A program made the translations under genes and the position numbers. From Acidobacterium sp. S8 (lineage in GTDB: Bacteria; Acidobacteriota; Terriglobia; Terriglobales; Acidobacteriaceae), in NCBI RefSeq assembly GCF_009765985.1, contig NZ_LMUM01000015.1:248001-312000 (forward strand): a DNA stretch of 64,000 nucleotides, read 5' to 3'. This document shows positions 18,091 through 28,866 of the stretch, in pieces. The first letter of the stretch is position 1. The number at the start of each line of letters is the position of its first letter. Below the pieces are notes generated by a model, which was given only the letters and a program-made list of their open reading frames with translations, was not told where the DNA came from and made no database searches.

Positions 18091-18465
18091 TTAACCGCGG
18101 AGCTTTGCCAGCAGATCCTGCGGATGGACTGGCTTCGCGAGAATTTCAAACTCGTGGCCCTGGGTACGGGCGCGGTCGAGCAAATCTGCTGTAGCCGCCT
18201 GGCCGGAAAAGAGCAGGATCTTGCATGAGGGCAAGATGCTGCGAATGGTAATAGCTGCATCGATGCCGTTCAGGTCGGTCATAATGACGTCGCTGATCAG
18301 CATGTCCGGCTTCAGGGTTTTGGCGGTTTCCACCGCTTTTTCGCCGCTATACACGGCCGTCGCTTCAAACCCGCTTTGATTCAGGATGATGGCAAGGGTA
18401 TCGGCAATGACGCGTTCGTCATCGGCCACCAGAACTTTTGGCTTCGCCTGATTGTTGTCTTGCAT
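18091..18465 (-). CDS. Single-domain response regulator (receiver)
   Basis: A 124-residue stand-alone receiver domain. The acidic pocket is D15 D16 (VADDE), the phospho-acceptor is D59 (LISDVIMTD), the switch serine is in FSG (about 87), and the conserved lysine is K111 (ILAKP). There is no output domain, so it would pass a signal by protein contact or phosphotransfer, as CheY or Spo0F do. It is monocistronic and convergent with recR. Its partner kinase could be the CHASE3 kinase 3.8 kb away, but nothing in the sequence proves this. Confidence 0.85.
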   Translation of the reverse strand: MQDNNQAKPKVLVADDERVIADTLAIILNQSGFEATAVYSGEKAVETAKTLKPDMLISDVIMTDLNGIDAAITIRSILPSCKILLFSGQAATADLLDRARTQGHEFEILAKPVHPQDLLAKLRG

Positions 18466-18734
18466 TTTTTCCGACTCTCTCTATCTCCGGTAAGGTAAAA
18501 CGAATTGCGGTACTCCTGCGAGGCAAAAAGTTGCCGCCAAGTGGTAGGCAGATGTTTGTGGTCCGCAAAAAACTACTACTAGGATGATACGCTGTGTGCA
18601 GGAGGATGCTTCATTCTCCTGTAATCCTATCCACTTAGACAAATGGGTGCAGCATTTGAGCACCTGGCAAACCGGAATGCCTGGTGAGGGTTTGCCCGTT
18701 CAGAGGTTGTTAACACATGTAGACGGAGCAGGGG
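18466..18734. promoter_or_regulatory. Divergent upstream region of receiver and ABC-transporter genes
   Basis: This 269-bp region separates the divergent receiver and ABC ATPase genes. An imperfect hairpin (CACCTGGCA with TGCCTGGTG, 18661-18669 and 18678-18686) lies in the probable 5' leader of the transporter. I do not recognise a known riboswitch. GGAGCAGGGG at 18726-18735 provides a ribosome-binding site. Confidence 0.4.
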
Positions 18735-20081
18735 ATGACAGAGGCGATTATTCGAGCGCAGCAGGTAGAAAAGTTCTATGCCCAGCCGAGCGAGAACCGC
18801 ATCCAGGTCATTGCTCCCACCGATCTCTCCATTGCTCCCGGCGAAATCGTCGCTTTACTGGGACCATCGGGTTCAGGAAAATCCACGCTTTTGCGAATGC
18901 TTTCCGGCTTGTCGAAGCCCTCCGGTGGAAAAGTCTTCTGGCACGAAAAGCCGATCGACACGGTACAAATCCACGTCTCTATCGTCTTTCAGAGCTTTGC
19001 ATTGTTCCCTTGGTTGACTGTCCTTGAAAATGTGGAAGCCCCGCTTAAAGCAAAGGGAATAGAGGCCGAAGAGCGCAGGGCGCGCAGCCTGAAAATTTTG
19101 GACACAGTAGGACTGGATGGCTTTGCAGCCGCGTATCCCAAGGAGCTTTCCGGCGGCATGCGGCAGCGCGTAGGCTTCGCACGCGCGTTGGTCGTCGAGC
19201 CCGAAGTGCTGTTCATGGACGAGCCATTTTCCGCCCTCGACGTCTTGACGGCGGAGAACCTTCGCAGTGAACTGCTGGAGCTTTGGCAGAAGAAGACGAT
19301 TCCGACCCAGGCCATCTTCATCGTCACACACAACATTGAAGAAGCCGTACTTCTGGCTGATCGCATCATCGTGCTCGGTCGCAATCCCGGTCACGTGCGT
19401 ACGGATTTCAAGGTTGGCCTGCCGCAGCCGCGTGACCGGAAAAGCGCTGCCTTCACCAAGCTCGTCGATTATATTTACACGGTTTTAACAAGGCCGGATG
19501 TGACGCCCGACGTACCGCGTCTGCATACCGATGGCCGTCATGTCCGCGACCAGCGTCAGATGCGCTACGAAATGCTGCCGCATGCGCGTCCTGGCGGCAT
19601 TGCAGGTCTGCTTGAAATCATCATCGACTTTAGCGGACATACCGATGTCTATCGCCTGGCCGACGAGCTGGCCTTTGAGATCGACGACCTGCTGCCGATC
19701 GTGGATGCCGCACAATTACTCGGCTTTCTTATGGTGGAGGAAGGTGACGTATCGATCACGCCCGCAGGGCGCGAATATGCCGAATCCGAAATTCTGAAAC
19801 AGAAGGAACTCTTCCGCGCCGCTGCAACCGAACACGTTCTATTGTTGCGCCAGATCAACCGCGCTCTGAACAATAAGACAGACCACACCGTTCCGGAAGA
19901 ATTCTTCCTCGACATGCTCGACGAGCAATTCAGCGAAGAAGAGACGCAGCGCCAGCTCGAAACAGCCATCAACTGGGGCCGGTATGCGGAGCTCTTCGAC
20001 TTTGACGCGGCACGTCGGCGCTTTATCCTGCCGGAAACGGAAGAGACTGCAGCCAGCATCCAGGAGAGCTCGGAATCATGA
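18735..20081 (+). CDS. Nitrate/sulfonate-family ABC transporter ATP-binding protein with AAA-associated C-domain
   Basis: A 448-residue ATPase subunit for an importer of the nitrate/sulfonate/taurine family. Walker A is GPSGSGKST (43-51), the Q-loop is VFQSFALFPWLTV, the ABC signature is LSGGMRQRV (138-146), Walker B is VLFMDEPFSALD, and the switch histidine is in VTHN. After about residue 270 it has an extra domain of about 170 residues (EIIIDFSGHTDVYRLADELAF region) matching the AAA-associated C-terminal type and probably regulatory. The stop overlaps the permease start by 4 nt. Substrate is unknown, as no binding protein is encoded nearby. Confidence 0.88.
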   Translation: MTEAIIRAQQVEKFYAQPSENRIQVIAPTDLSIAPGEIVALLGPSGSGKSTLLRMLSGLSKPSGGKVFWHEKPIDTVQIHVSIVFQSFALFPWLTVLENVEAPLKAKGIEAEERRARSLKILDTVGLDGFAAAYPKELSGGMRQRVGFARALVVEPEVLFMDEPFSALDVLTAENLRSELLELWQKKTIPTQAIFIVTHNIEEAVLLADRIIVLGRNPGHVRTDFKVGLPQPRDRKSAAFTKLVDYIYTVLTRPDVTPDVPRLHTDGRHVRDQRQMRYEMLPHARPGGIAGLLEIIIDFSGHTDVYRLADELAFEIDDLLPIVDAAQLLGFLMVEEGDVSITPAGREYAESEILKQKELFRAAATEHVLLLRQINRALNNKTDHTVPEEFFLDMLDEQFSEEETQRQLETAINWGRYAELFDFDAARRRFILPETEETAASIQESSES

Positions 20082-21820
20082 AAGTGCGTTATACGCTCTC
20101 GCGCTCCCTGGTCATCGATCGCTCCTGGCCATTTTTTCTTGATCTGACGGTTGCCATGGGCCTGCTCGCCGGGTTCTACGCCGTTCTGCAGATCGCACGA
20201 TACTGGCTCAGCGGGCCGGTGCCCGAGGTGGTGATTTCGCAATCGCCCCGCATGCTGCCGCTTTATGCCTTTTATTCTGTGGTGCGCATCGGAGTAGCGT
20301 ACCTGCTGAGCCTGCTCTTCGCCGTGGGCTATGGATATGTGGCAGCCTATCACCGGCGGGTCGAAACCCTGATGATCGCCACGCTCGATATTCTCCAGTC
20401 GATACCGGTGCTCAGTTTTCTGCCTGGAGTCATGCTGGCTATGATGTCGCTGATTCCCAGCCGGCAGCTCGGAATTGAGTTCGGCGCAATCCTGCTGATT
20501 TTTACCGGGCAGGTGTGGAACATGGCCTTCAGCTTCTATACCTCGCTCAAGAGCATTCCTCGAGAGCTGCACGAGGCATGCACGATCAATCGCTTTTCGC
20601 GCTGGCAGCGTTTCTGGCAGCTCGAGCTTCCCTATTCCACGATTGGCCTTGTGTGGAACTCGATGGTATCCGTCGCGGGCGGCTGGTTCTTTCTCATGGT
20701 CTGCGAAATGTTCCCTGTGGGCAACCGCAATTTTCGGCTGCCGGGACTCGGCTCGTATCTGCAGACCGCGGCATCAACAGGAAATAGCCTGGCAATGATC
20801 TATGGACTCAGTACGATGATTGCAATCATCGTATTGACGGATCAGCTGATCTGGCGTCCAATCATCGACTGGTCGGATAAGTTCAAATTTGAAAATGTCG
20901 AAGCAGCGGAGAGGGTTACTTCTCCGGTTCTCGCTGCCCTCCGCCAATCGAATGTCCTGGGTATCCTGCATCAGCGGACCTTTGCACCTTTCAGCGAATA
21001 TATTTACCACCTTATTTCAAGGCGGCAGCAGCGGCACGAAGCGGAAGACAAAGTAGAAAAAAGCAAGATGAGCAGTACTGTAATAGCCGTCATCTTTGCC
21101 GTTCTGATTGCAGGACTCATTTGCTTTGCAGCATTCAAGGCAATTCTGCTGCTGCGACATATTCCCGGCTCGGACTTTGGAAATCTTCTCGCAGGCGCGG
21201 GCGCGACATTTTTTCGGGTGAATGTGTCCCTTCTGTTCGCAGCGGCCTGGACGATTCCCGCAGGTGTCGCCATCGGCTTCAATCCAAAGCTGGCGCGGAT
21301 TGCCCAACCATTGGCCCAGATTGCGGCATCGTTCCCCGCGACCGCCCTCTTCCCTGTCATTCTGCTCGCATTGATGAAATTAGGCGCAGGACTTGGCATC
21401 GGCTCCATCGTTCTCATGATGCTGGGTACTCAGTGGTACATTCTGTTCAACGTGATCGCAGGGGCCATGGCCATTCCTTCAGACCTGCGTGAGGTCGCTC
21501 GTCTCTTCCACTTCACAAGTATGCAGCGCTGGACCACGGTAATACTGCCCGGTATCTTTCCGTTTTTGATCACCGGACTTGTGACTGCCTCGGGCGGCGC
21601 GTGGAATGCCTCCATCATTGCGGAATATTTTCATCTGAAAGATCAAACTCTCCACACTCTCGGCCTGGGGGCACAGATCAGCGCGGCGAGCGATTCCGGC
21701 AATTTCCCGGTTTTATTGCTCGCGACGATTATCATGGCTTTAATGGTTGTCACGATTAACCGCCTTGTATGGCGTCCTCTCTATAAACTTGCAGAGACAA
21801 AATACCGCCTGGAAGGCTGA
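20078..21820 (+). CDS. ABC transporter permease with two fused BPD-type membrane domains
   Basis: A 580-residue inner-membrane permease. It contains two complete permease units in tandem, each with an ATPase-coupling EAA loop: ELHEACTINRFSRWQRFWQL in the first half and DLREVARLFHFTSMQRWTTV in the second. A charged linker (about residues 310-330, RRQQRHEAEDKVEKSK) joins them. About 12 hydrophobic helices are visible. One polypeptide thus replaces the usual permease homodimer. It is translationally coupled to the ATPase. No periplasmic binding-protein gene follows, and the next gene is a sensor kinase 42 bp away. Confidence 0.87.
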   Translation: MKVRYTLSRSLVIDRSWPFFLDLTVAMGLLAGFYAVLQIARYWLSGPVPEVVISQSPRMLPLYAFYSVVRIGVAYLLSLLFAVGYGYVAAYHRRVETLMIATLDILQSIPVLSFLPGVMLAMMSLIPSRQLGIEFGAILLIFTGQVWNMAFSFYTSLKSIPRELHEACTINRFSRWQRFWQLELPYSTIGLVWNSMVSVAGGWFFLMVCEMFPVGNRNFRLPGLGSYLQTAASTGNSLAMIYGLSTMIAIIVLTDQLIWRPIIDWSDKFKFENVEAAERVTSPVLAALRQSNVLGILHQRTFAPFSEYIYHLISRRQQRHEAEDKVEKSKMSSTVIAVIFAVLIAGLICFAAFKAILLLRHIPGSDFGNLLAGAGATFFRVNVSLLFAAAWTIPAGVAIGFNPKLARIAQPLAQIAASFPATALFPVILLALMKLGAGLGIGSIVLMMLGTQWYILFNVIAGAMAIPSDLREVARLFHFTSMQRWTTVILPGIFPFLITGLVTASGGAWNASIIAEYFHLKDQTLHTLGLGAQISAASDSGNFPVLLLATIIMALMVVTINRLVWRPLYKLAETKYRLEG

Positions 21821-21862
21821 AAATCGTCGAAATGCAGCCAGAAGATAAATCAAGAGCATCCG

Positions 21863-23779
21863 ATGCCAGGTAACGTATCCGGGATGAAAGAACGAACAAG
21901 CCGTCCACTCTTCTCTGCCCTGCTGGTCGGGGGAATTCTCATTGTCACGATCAATGCTGTGCTGGCGTTGCGTGCGGTCGGCACGCTCGCAAACAATGAG
22001 TCCTGGGTAGCCCACACCTGGCAGGTGCTGAATACTGTCGAACGCGTGATGGGATCGCTGAAGGATAGCGAGACCGGCATGCGCGGCTATCTCATCACCG
22101 GTGAGGAGGCTTACCTAGCCCCTTACACCACGGCACAAAAAGAATTACCTCAGGAGTTAAATCAGCTGCAGAGTCTGACTTCCGACAATCCCCAACAGCA
22201 GGATCGCATTGTACTGATGCGACAAGTCGTGGCCAAACGACTACAGGCCCTGGAGGGAGGCATTGAAGAGCGCCGCCGCGGCAAAACAGAATCGAGCCGT
22301 CTGCTTGGGTTCGTCGGTACGGGCAAGGAAGAGATGGACCAGCTGCGCGGAATCGCTTCCGCGATGCAACTCACGGAACAAGACCTTCTCAAAGCGCGTG
22401 TAGGCTCTGCGAATACGGCCCGTCAGAGGGCTTTGGCAACCATGATTGGCGCCAGCGCTCTTGATATCATCTTGCTCATTTTGCTCTTTCTAAATCTGAA
22501 CCATGAGCGCGAGCTGCGAAAGAAGGCAGACGATGCGGCTGAGCGTCTACAGGAGCTGCAATCTATCAGCGATGCCGCGCTGACGCGGCTGACATTTGCG
22601 GAGCTGAGTGAGGAATTATTGGAGCGGCTGCGCACAGTAACGCGTGCGGACGGCGTGGTGCTATGCATGTGGCACGACGGAGAGATCGAAGCAACCGCTG
22701 CAAATGGAATCACGATTACTCCAGGCCGACGCATCCGACTCAGCCCGGATGATCCTGTCTATCGAGCCGTGACTTCCAATCACGTCATCACACTGACCGG
22801 GACTGAAAGCAAACATATTTCGATCGAGGGCTTCAGCGGCGAGATGCAAGCGGCGCTGGTACTACCGTTGACGATCGGAGACCGGGTCCTCGGCGTCCTG
22901 ATGGCAGGGCTGCGAAAGGCAGACGCCTTTAAGGACACGGACGAGAAACTTTTATCGGTGGTCGCGGACCGTATCGCCCTCTCGATCGATCGCGCGAATA
23001 TCTACGAAGCGGAACGCGACGCGCGTAAGCAGGCTGAAGTCAGCGCTGCAGAAGTTCGTACCTTAAACGAGGAGTTGGAAACGCGCGTTCGCATTCGCAC
23101 CGCAGAGCTGGAAGCGGCAAATCGGGAACTGGAAGCGTTCAGCTATTCGGTATCCCACGACCTGCGCGCTCCCTTACGCAGCGTCGACGGCATCAGCGTG
23201 GCGCTCGAAGAGGACTATGGTGAGGAATTGACTGCGGAAGCGCGTGATTTTTTGCGCCGCATTCGAGCCGGCGTTCAGAAAATGGGACAACTCATCGACG
23301 CGCTTCTGCAACTTTCGCGCATTACCAGGGCGGAACTGACACGCGAAGACGTCGACGTTTCGGCCCTTACGGAGGAAGTGGTCGCCGACCTGCGTCAGCA
23401 AAACCCCGAGCGCAATTTAACCTTCCACATACAGCCCGAAATGCACGCCGACGCAGATATACGCTTGTTACGAGTGGCGCTGGAAAATCTCCTGGGGAAT
23501 GCCGTAAAGTTTACAGCTAAGAATGACACCGCCCTCATCGAGGTGGGTCGCGATAATAGCACAGGAGCCTTTTTCGTCCGCGACAATGGCGCCGGCTTCG
23601 ATATGCAATACGCAACAAAACTGTTTACCGCCTTTCAGCGGCTTCATGGGGATCGGGATTTTAAGGGGTCAGGAATTGGCCTGGCTACGGTATCTCGCGT
23701 CATCCGAAGACACGGTGGCAAAACCTGGGCGGAAGGTTCCCCGAATGTGGGCGCAACTTTCAGCTTTACGTTAGCATAG
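21863..23779 (+). CDS. CHASE3-GAF sensor histidine kinase
   Basis: A 638-residue membrane sensor kinase. The first helix (about 16-38) and second helix (about 195-213, ALATMIGASALDIILLILLF) bracket an extracytoplasmic CHASE3 domain with the typical ETGMRGYLITGEEAYL motif. A GAF domain (about 235-385) and a coiled segment follow. The HisKA domain has phospho-histidine H432 (YSVSHDLRAPLRS) and the ATPase domain has the N box ENLLGNAVKF, G1 DNGAGFD and G2 GSGIGLATV. The phytochrome-like kinase core commonly pairs with small Rcp1-type receivers, and one follows directly. ATG 21863 or the in-frame ATG 21884 could be the start. Confidence 0.92.
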   Translation: MPGNVSGMKERTSRPLFSALLVGGILIVTINAVLALRAVGTLANNESWVAHTWQVLNTVERVMGSLKDSETGMRGYLITGEEAYLAPYTTAQKELPQELNQLQSLTSDNPQQQDRIVLMRQVVAKRLQALEGGIEERRRGKTESSRLLGFVGTGKEEMDQLRGIASAMQLTEQDLLKARVGSANTARQRALATMIGASALDIILLILLFLNLNHERELRKKADDAAERLQELQSISDAALTRLTFAELSEELLERLRTVTRADGVVLCMWHDGEIEATAANGITITPGRRIRLSPDDPVYRAVTSNHVITLTGTESKHISIEGFSGEMQAALVLPLTIGDRVLGVLMAGLRKADAFKDTDEKLLSVVADRIALSIDRANIYEAERDARKQAEVSAAEVRTLNEELETRVRIRTAELEAANRELEAFSYSVSHDLRAPLRSVDGISVALEEDYGEELTAEARDFLRRIRAGVQKMGQLIDALLQLSRITRAELTREDVDVSALTEEVVADLRQQNPERNLTFHIQPEMHADADIRLLRVALENLLGNAVKFTAKNDTALIEVGRDNSTGAFFVRDNGAGFDMQYATKLFTAFQRLHGDRDFKGSGIGLATVSRVIRRHGGKTWAEGSPNVGATFSFTLA

Positions 23780-23786
23780 GAGAGAT

Positions 23787-24218
23787 ATGCCTGAGTCCCA
23801 ACGCACAATCCTGCTGGTGGAAGATGATCCCGACCATGAGCTCCTGACGATTCGCGCTTTGCGTAAGTCAAACATTGCAAATGAAATTATGGTGGCTCGC
23901 GATGGCGAAGAAGCTATTGCGGCGCTCTTTCCGGAAGCAGAAAATGTTCCCACGCCGCAAGTCATCCTCCTCGACCTTAAACTTCCCAAGGTGGATGGAC
24001 TTGAAGTACTTCGCCGGATTCGTGAGAGCGAACGCACGCGCATGCTTCCCGTCGTTATTCTCACTTCTTCCGATGAGGAAAGCGATATCGTACGCAGCTA
24101 CAAACTTGGCGTGAATAGCTACATCCGGAAACCTGTGAACTTTACCGAATTTGCTGAAGCTACCCGACAGCTTGGCATGTACTGGCTGGTTTTGAACGAA
24201 TGTCCGCCGAGCAACTAA
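23787..24218 (+). CDS. Rcp1-like single-domain response regulator
   Basis: A 143-residue receiver without output domain. The acidic residues are D13 D14 (VEDDPDHE), the phospho-acceptor is D63 (ILLDLKLPKVDG), the switch threonine is in ILTSSDEE, and the lysine is in YIRKPVNF. The FTEFAEATRQLGMYWLVLNE ending is typical of Rcp1-type receivers that work with phytochrome-like kinases. It starts 8 nt after the kinase stop (GGAGAGAT ribosome-binding site) and overlaps the next hybrid gene by 19 nt. It is probably the direct phosphoacceptor of the upstream kinase. Confidence 0.92.
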   Translation: MPESQRTILLVEDDPDHELLTIRALRKSNIANEIMVARDGEEAIAALFPEAENVPTPQVILLDLKLPKVDGLEVLRRIRESERTRMLPVVILTSSDEESDIVRSYKLGVNSYIRKPVNFTEFAEATRQLGMYWLVLNECPPSN

Positions 24219-25756
24219 CAGGCAAACTTCTGCGCGTGCTGCTGGTGGAAGACAACGCGGAGGACGCGTTTCTTCTTGAACGCCACCTGCGCCGCGCAGG
24301 TTATGCTCCACAAGTGACGCGAGTCGAAACGGCTCAGTCCATGACTGAAGCGCTGGAGCAACTGGCAGAAGATTGGGACCTGATCCTCGCCGATTACAGC
24401 CTCCCCGCCTTCAGTGCGCCGGAAGCGCTCCGCCTCCTCAAAAATACCTTTTACGATATTCCCTTCATCGTGATGTCAGGCGCTGTATCGGAGGAGACGG
24501 CCGTCGCCGCCATGCGCGCCGGCGCACACGACTACGTTTCCAAACAGAATCTCGCGCGTCTAGTTCCCGCCCTTGAACGCGAAATTAATGAGGCCGAGGA
24601 ACGCCGCCGCAAGCGGGCCGCGGAACGAGCACTTCGCGTCAGCGAGGAGCGCTTCCATCGCCTGGTGGAAGCAATGCCGCTGGCAATGCTGATCAGCGAT
24701 ATGAATGGACAGGTCATCTACGCGAATGAAGGCGTAGAACGGCTTCTTGGTTACTCCCCGCAGGAGATTCAAAGCGGCACCGTCAAGCTCGAAAGAATTT
24801 TCTCCATAGAGTGCGCTGATACAGCAAGTTCCCTTCTGAATACATGGTCCTCCGGTCAGGGAGCGACTTACGAGGTCGATTGCCTGCGGCGGGATGGTAC
24901 GGCGGTTCCGGTGCTGATCGGTGCCGCAGTCTTGAATCCCGAGGTCCAGCATAAGAATCGGCAGATAGCCGCCTTTCTTGCCGATTTGACCGAGCAAAAG
25001 CGCAGCCACCAGGTTCTTCGCAATACGGAAAAGCTGGCTGCCGCGGGACGCCTCGCCGCCTCTGTAGCCCACGAAATCAACAATCCACTGGAAGCAATTA
25101 CGAACTGCATCTATTTGCTGAGCCAATGCAATCTCGATGACACAGCTAGTCAGTATGTCAAGCTTGCACAACACGAGCTGAACCGCGTAACGCATATCAC
25201 TACGCAGACGCTGCGTTTTTATCGCCAGAGCACCCGCGCGACCGAGACGAATGTACATGACCTGTTTGAGACGGTACTCGCTCTTTACGACATTCGCATG
25301 CGTGCGCAAAATATCGAGACTATCCGTGAGTTTGGTAACGTCCCGAATATCATCGCTTACGACGGAGAGATTCGGCAGGTGTTGGCCAATCTCATCGGCA
25401 ACGCCATCGACGCAATGCAGGCCAGTGGCGGAACCCTGATCCTTCGTACCCGGATGGGACGGAATTGGCGAGATGGATATCCAGGGATCGTTATCTCTGT
25501 GGCTGATACCGGCGCAGGCATGAGCCGCGCAACCCGCGACCGCATCTTTGAGCCATTCTTTTCCACGAAAGGTATTACCGGTACTGGCCTCGGATTGTGG
25601 ATCAGCAGCGAGATTGTCGCTAAACATAGTGGATTCGTGCAGGTGCGTTCGCGCCAGCATGCCCCTCACGGTACTGTTTTTCGCCTGTTCCTACCACTCC
25701 GTCCCGTCGCGGACCATACGCCGCACGAAGAAGCCGAGTTACGGGCCTCGGCATAG
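24200..25756 (+). CDS. Receiver-PAS hybrid histidine kinase
   Basis: A 518-residue soluble kinase. An N-terminal receiver carries D65 (LILADYSLPAF). A PAS domain (about 150-270, VEAMPLAMLISDMNGQVIYA) comes next. Then follow a HisKA domain with H291 (SVAHEINNPLEAITNCIYLL) and an ATPase domain with N-box NLIGNAIDAM, G1 DTGAGM and G2 GTGLGLWI. There is no membrane segment. The likely flow is CHASE3 kinase to receiver to this kinase, or direct phosphorylation of its own receiver. Its start lies inside the upstream receiver gene, so the two are co-expressed. Confidence 0.9.
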   Translation: MSAEQLTGKLLRVLLVEDNAEDAFLLERHLRRAGYAPQVTRVETAQSMTEALEQLAEDWDLILADYSLPAFSAPEALRLLKNTFYDIPFIVMSGAVSEETAVAAMRAGAHDYVSKQNLARLVPALEREINEAEERRRKRAAERALRVSEERFHRLVEAMPLAMLISDMNGQVIYANEGVERLLGYSPQEIQSGTVKLERIFSIECADTASSLLNTWSSGQGATYEVDCLRRDGTAVPVLIGAAVLNPEVQHKNRQIAAFLADLTEQKRSHQVLRNTEKLAAAGRLAASVAHEINNPLEAITNCIYLLSQCNLDDTASQYVKLAQHELNRVTHITTQTLRFYRQSTRATETNVHDLFETVLALYDIRMRAQNIETIREFGNVPNIIAYDGEIRQVLANLIGNAIDAMQASGGTLILRTRMGRNWRDGYPGIVISVADTGAGMSRATRDRIFEPFFSTKGITGTGLGLWISSEIVAKHSGFVQVRSRQHAPHGTVFRLFLPLRPVADHTPHEEAELRASA

Positions 25757-25766
25757 AGCGAACCGC

Positions 25767-26567
25767 ATGAAAGCCGCATCGTCACTGGTTCGGCTCGTTT
25801 CCTGGAACGATGAGATTGCGCGACAGCACTCCCAGGAAATTTCCCAGCTCGGTTATCGCGTAGAAGCATCTTCGCTTCACGGAACCAGTGCCTACATCAC
25901 TCACTTCAGCAGCCTGAGCCCGGCGATAGTGCTCATCGATCTCGATCGGCTGCCTTCACACGGACGCGAGGTTGCCATCGTCCTGCGCAGGAGCAAAACC
26001 ACGCGGCATATTCCGATCGTCTTTGCAGGTGGTCTGGAAGAAAAGGTCGCGCGGCTGCATTCCGAACTTCCAGATGCCGTCTTTACCTCATGGAAACAGG
26101 TTAAAAAAGCCCTCAAACAGGCGATTACCTCGCCGCCCATCGCCCCCGTTCATCCCGTGCCTCACATGCAGAGATGGAGTCATTCCAGCCTGACGCGAAA
26201 GCTTGGTATCTTCGAAAAGATGGACATAGCACTTATCGGAGATATGGATGGCGAGATCGCGGAAATCATCGGTGAATTGCCCGAAGATGCGGTTCTCGGA
26301 TCGCGTATTACCGAGACAACCCGGCTGGTTTTATACGTAGCGCATTCATTACGAGAAACGCTGGCTGAGGTCCATCACGCCCAGGCGCATTTACCTGAAG
26401 GGGCTTCATTCTGGATCATCCACCGTAAGAGTGCGGCGAAGCAGCGAAGCGATTTCAACCAGAATGACGTCCGCGAAGCTGGCCTTGACGGAGGCTTTGT
26501 CGATTACAAGGTTTGCTCTGTCAATTCGCAATGGTCAGGCCTGAAATTCGCGCGCAAGAAGCGATAA
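25767..26567 (+). CDS. Degenerate receiver-like domain fused to DUF3052
   Basis: A 266-residue protein with two parts. Residues 5-120 look like a receiver fold: the D58/D60 pair in VLIDLDRLPSHG sits at the phospho-acceptor position, and IPIVFAGG at the switch position. The acidic pocket is weak (WNDE) and the conserved lysine is not in a KP motif. Residues 140-266 match DUF3052 (KLGIFEKMDIALIG, GASFWIIHRKSA, FVDYKVCSVNSQWSGLKFAR). The start is ATG 25767. The frame extends further upstream but overlaps the kinase. It lies 10 bp after the hybrid kinase gene, so it is probably the output of this signalling operon. DUF3052 has no established function. Confidence 0.75.
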   Translation: MKAASSLVRLVSWNDEIARQHSQEISQLGYRVEASSLHGTSAYITHFSSLSPAIVLIDLDRLPSHGREVAIVLRRSKTTRHIPIVFAGGLEEKVARLHSELPDAVFTSWKQVKKALKQAITSPPIAPVHPVPHMQRWSHSSLTRKLGIFEKMDIALIGDMDGEIAEIIGELPEDAVLGSRITETTRLVLYVAHSLRETLAEVHHAQAHLPEGASFWIIHRKSAAKQRSDFNQNDVREAGLDGGFVDYKVCSVNSQWSGLKFARKKR

Positions 26568-26651
26568 AACGCTGCTGAGCAACATTTTTGTTCCCATTCG
26601 CCTCTGATAGTTGGAACCCAAAATCAATCCAGAAGAAAGAGATATTGGAAT

Positions 26652-28835
<2,184 letters not shown>

Positions 28836-28866
28836 GTACGTTCCTCACCTATAAGGATTTGCAACC

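Noticed and set aside
18661-18686. Riboswitch upstream of the ABC transporter
   Set aside because: Only one imperfect hairpin is visible. No conserved aptamer core of any known riboswitch class could be recognised.
24560-25669. Long minus-strand open frame (369 codons) opposite the hybrid kinase
   Set aside because: It is antisense to a well-supported kinase; long antisense frames are common in GC-rich coding DNA. The same applies to 2789-3454, 39795-40754, 48677-49555 and 50495-51253.
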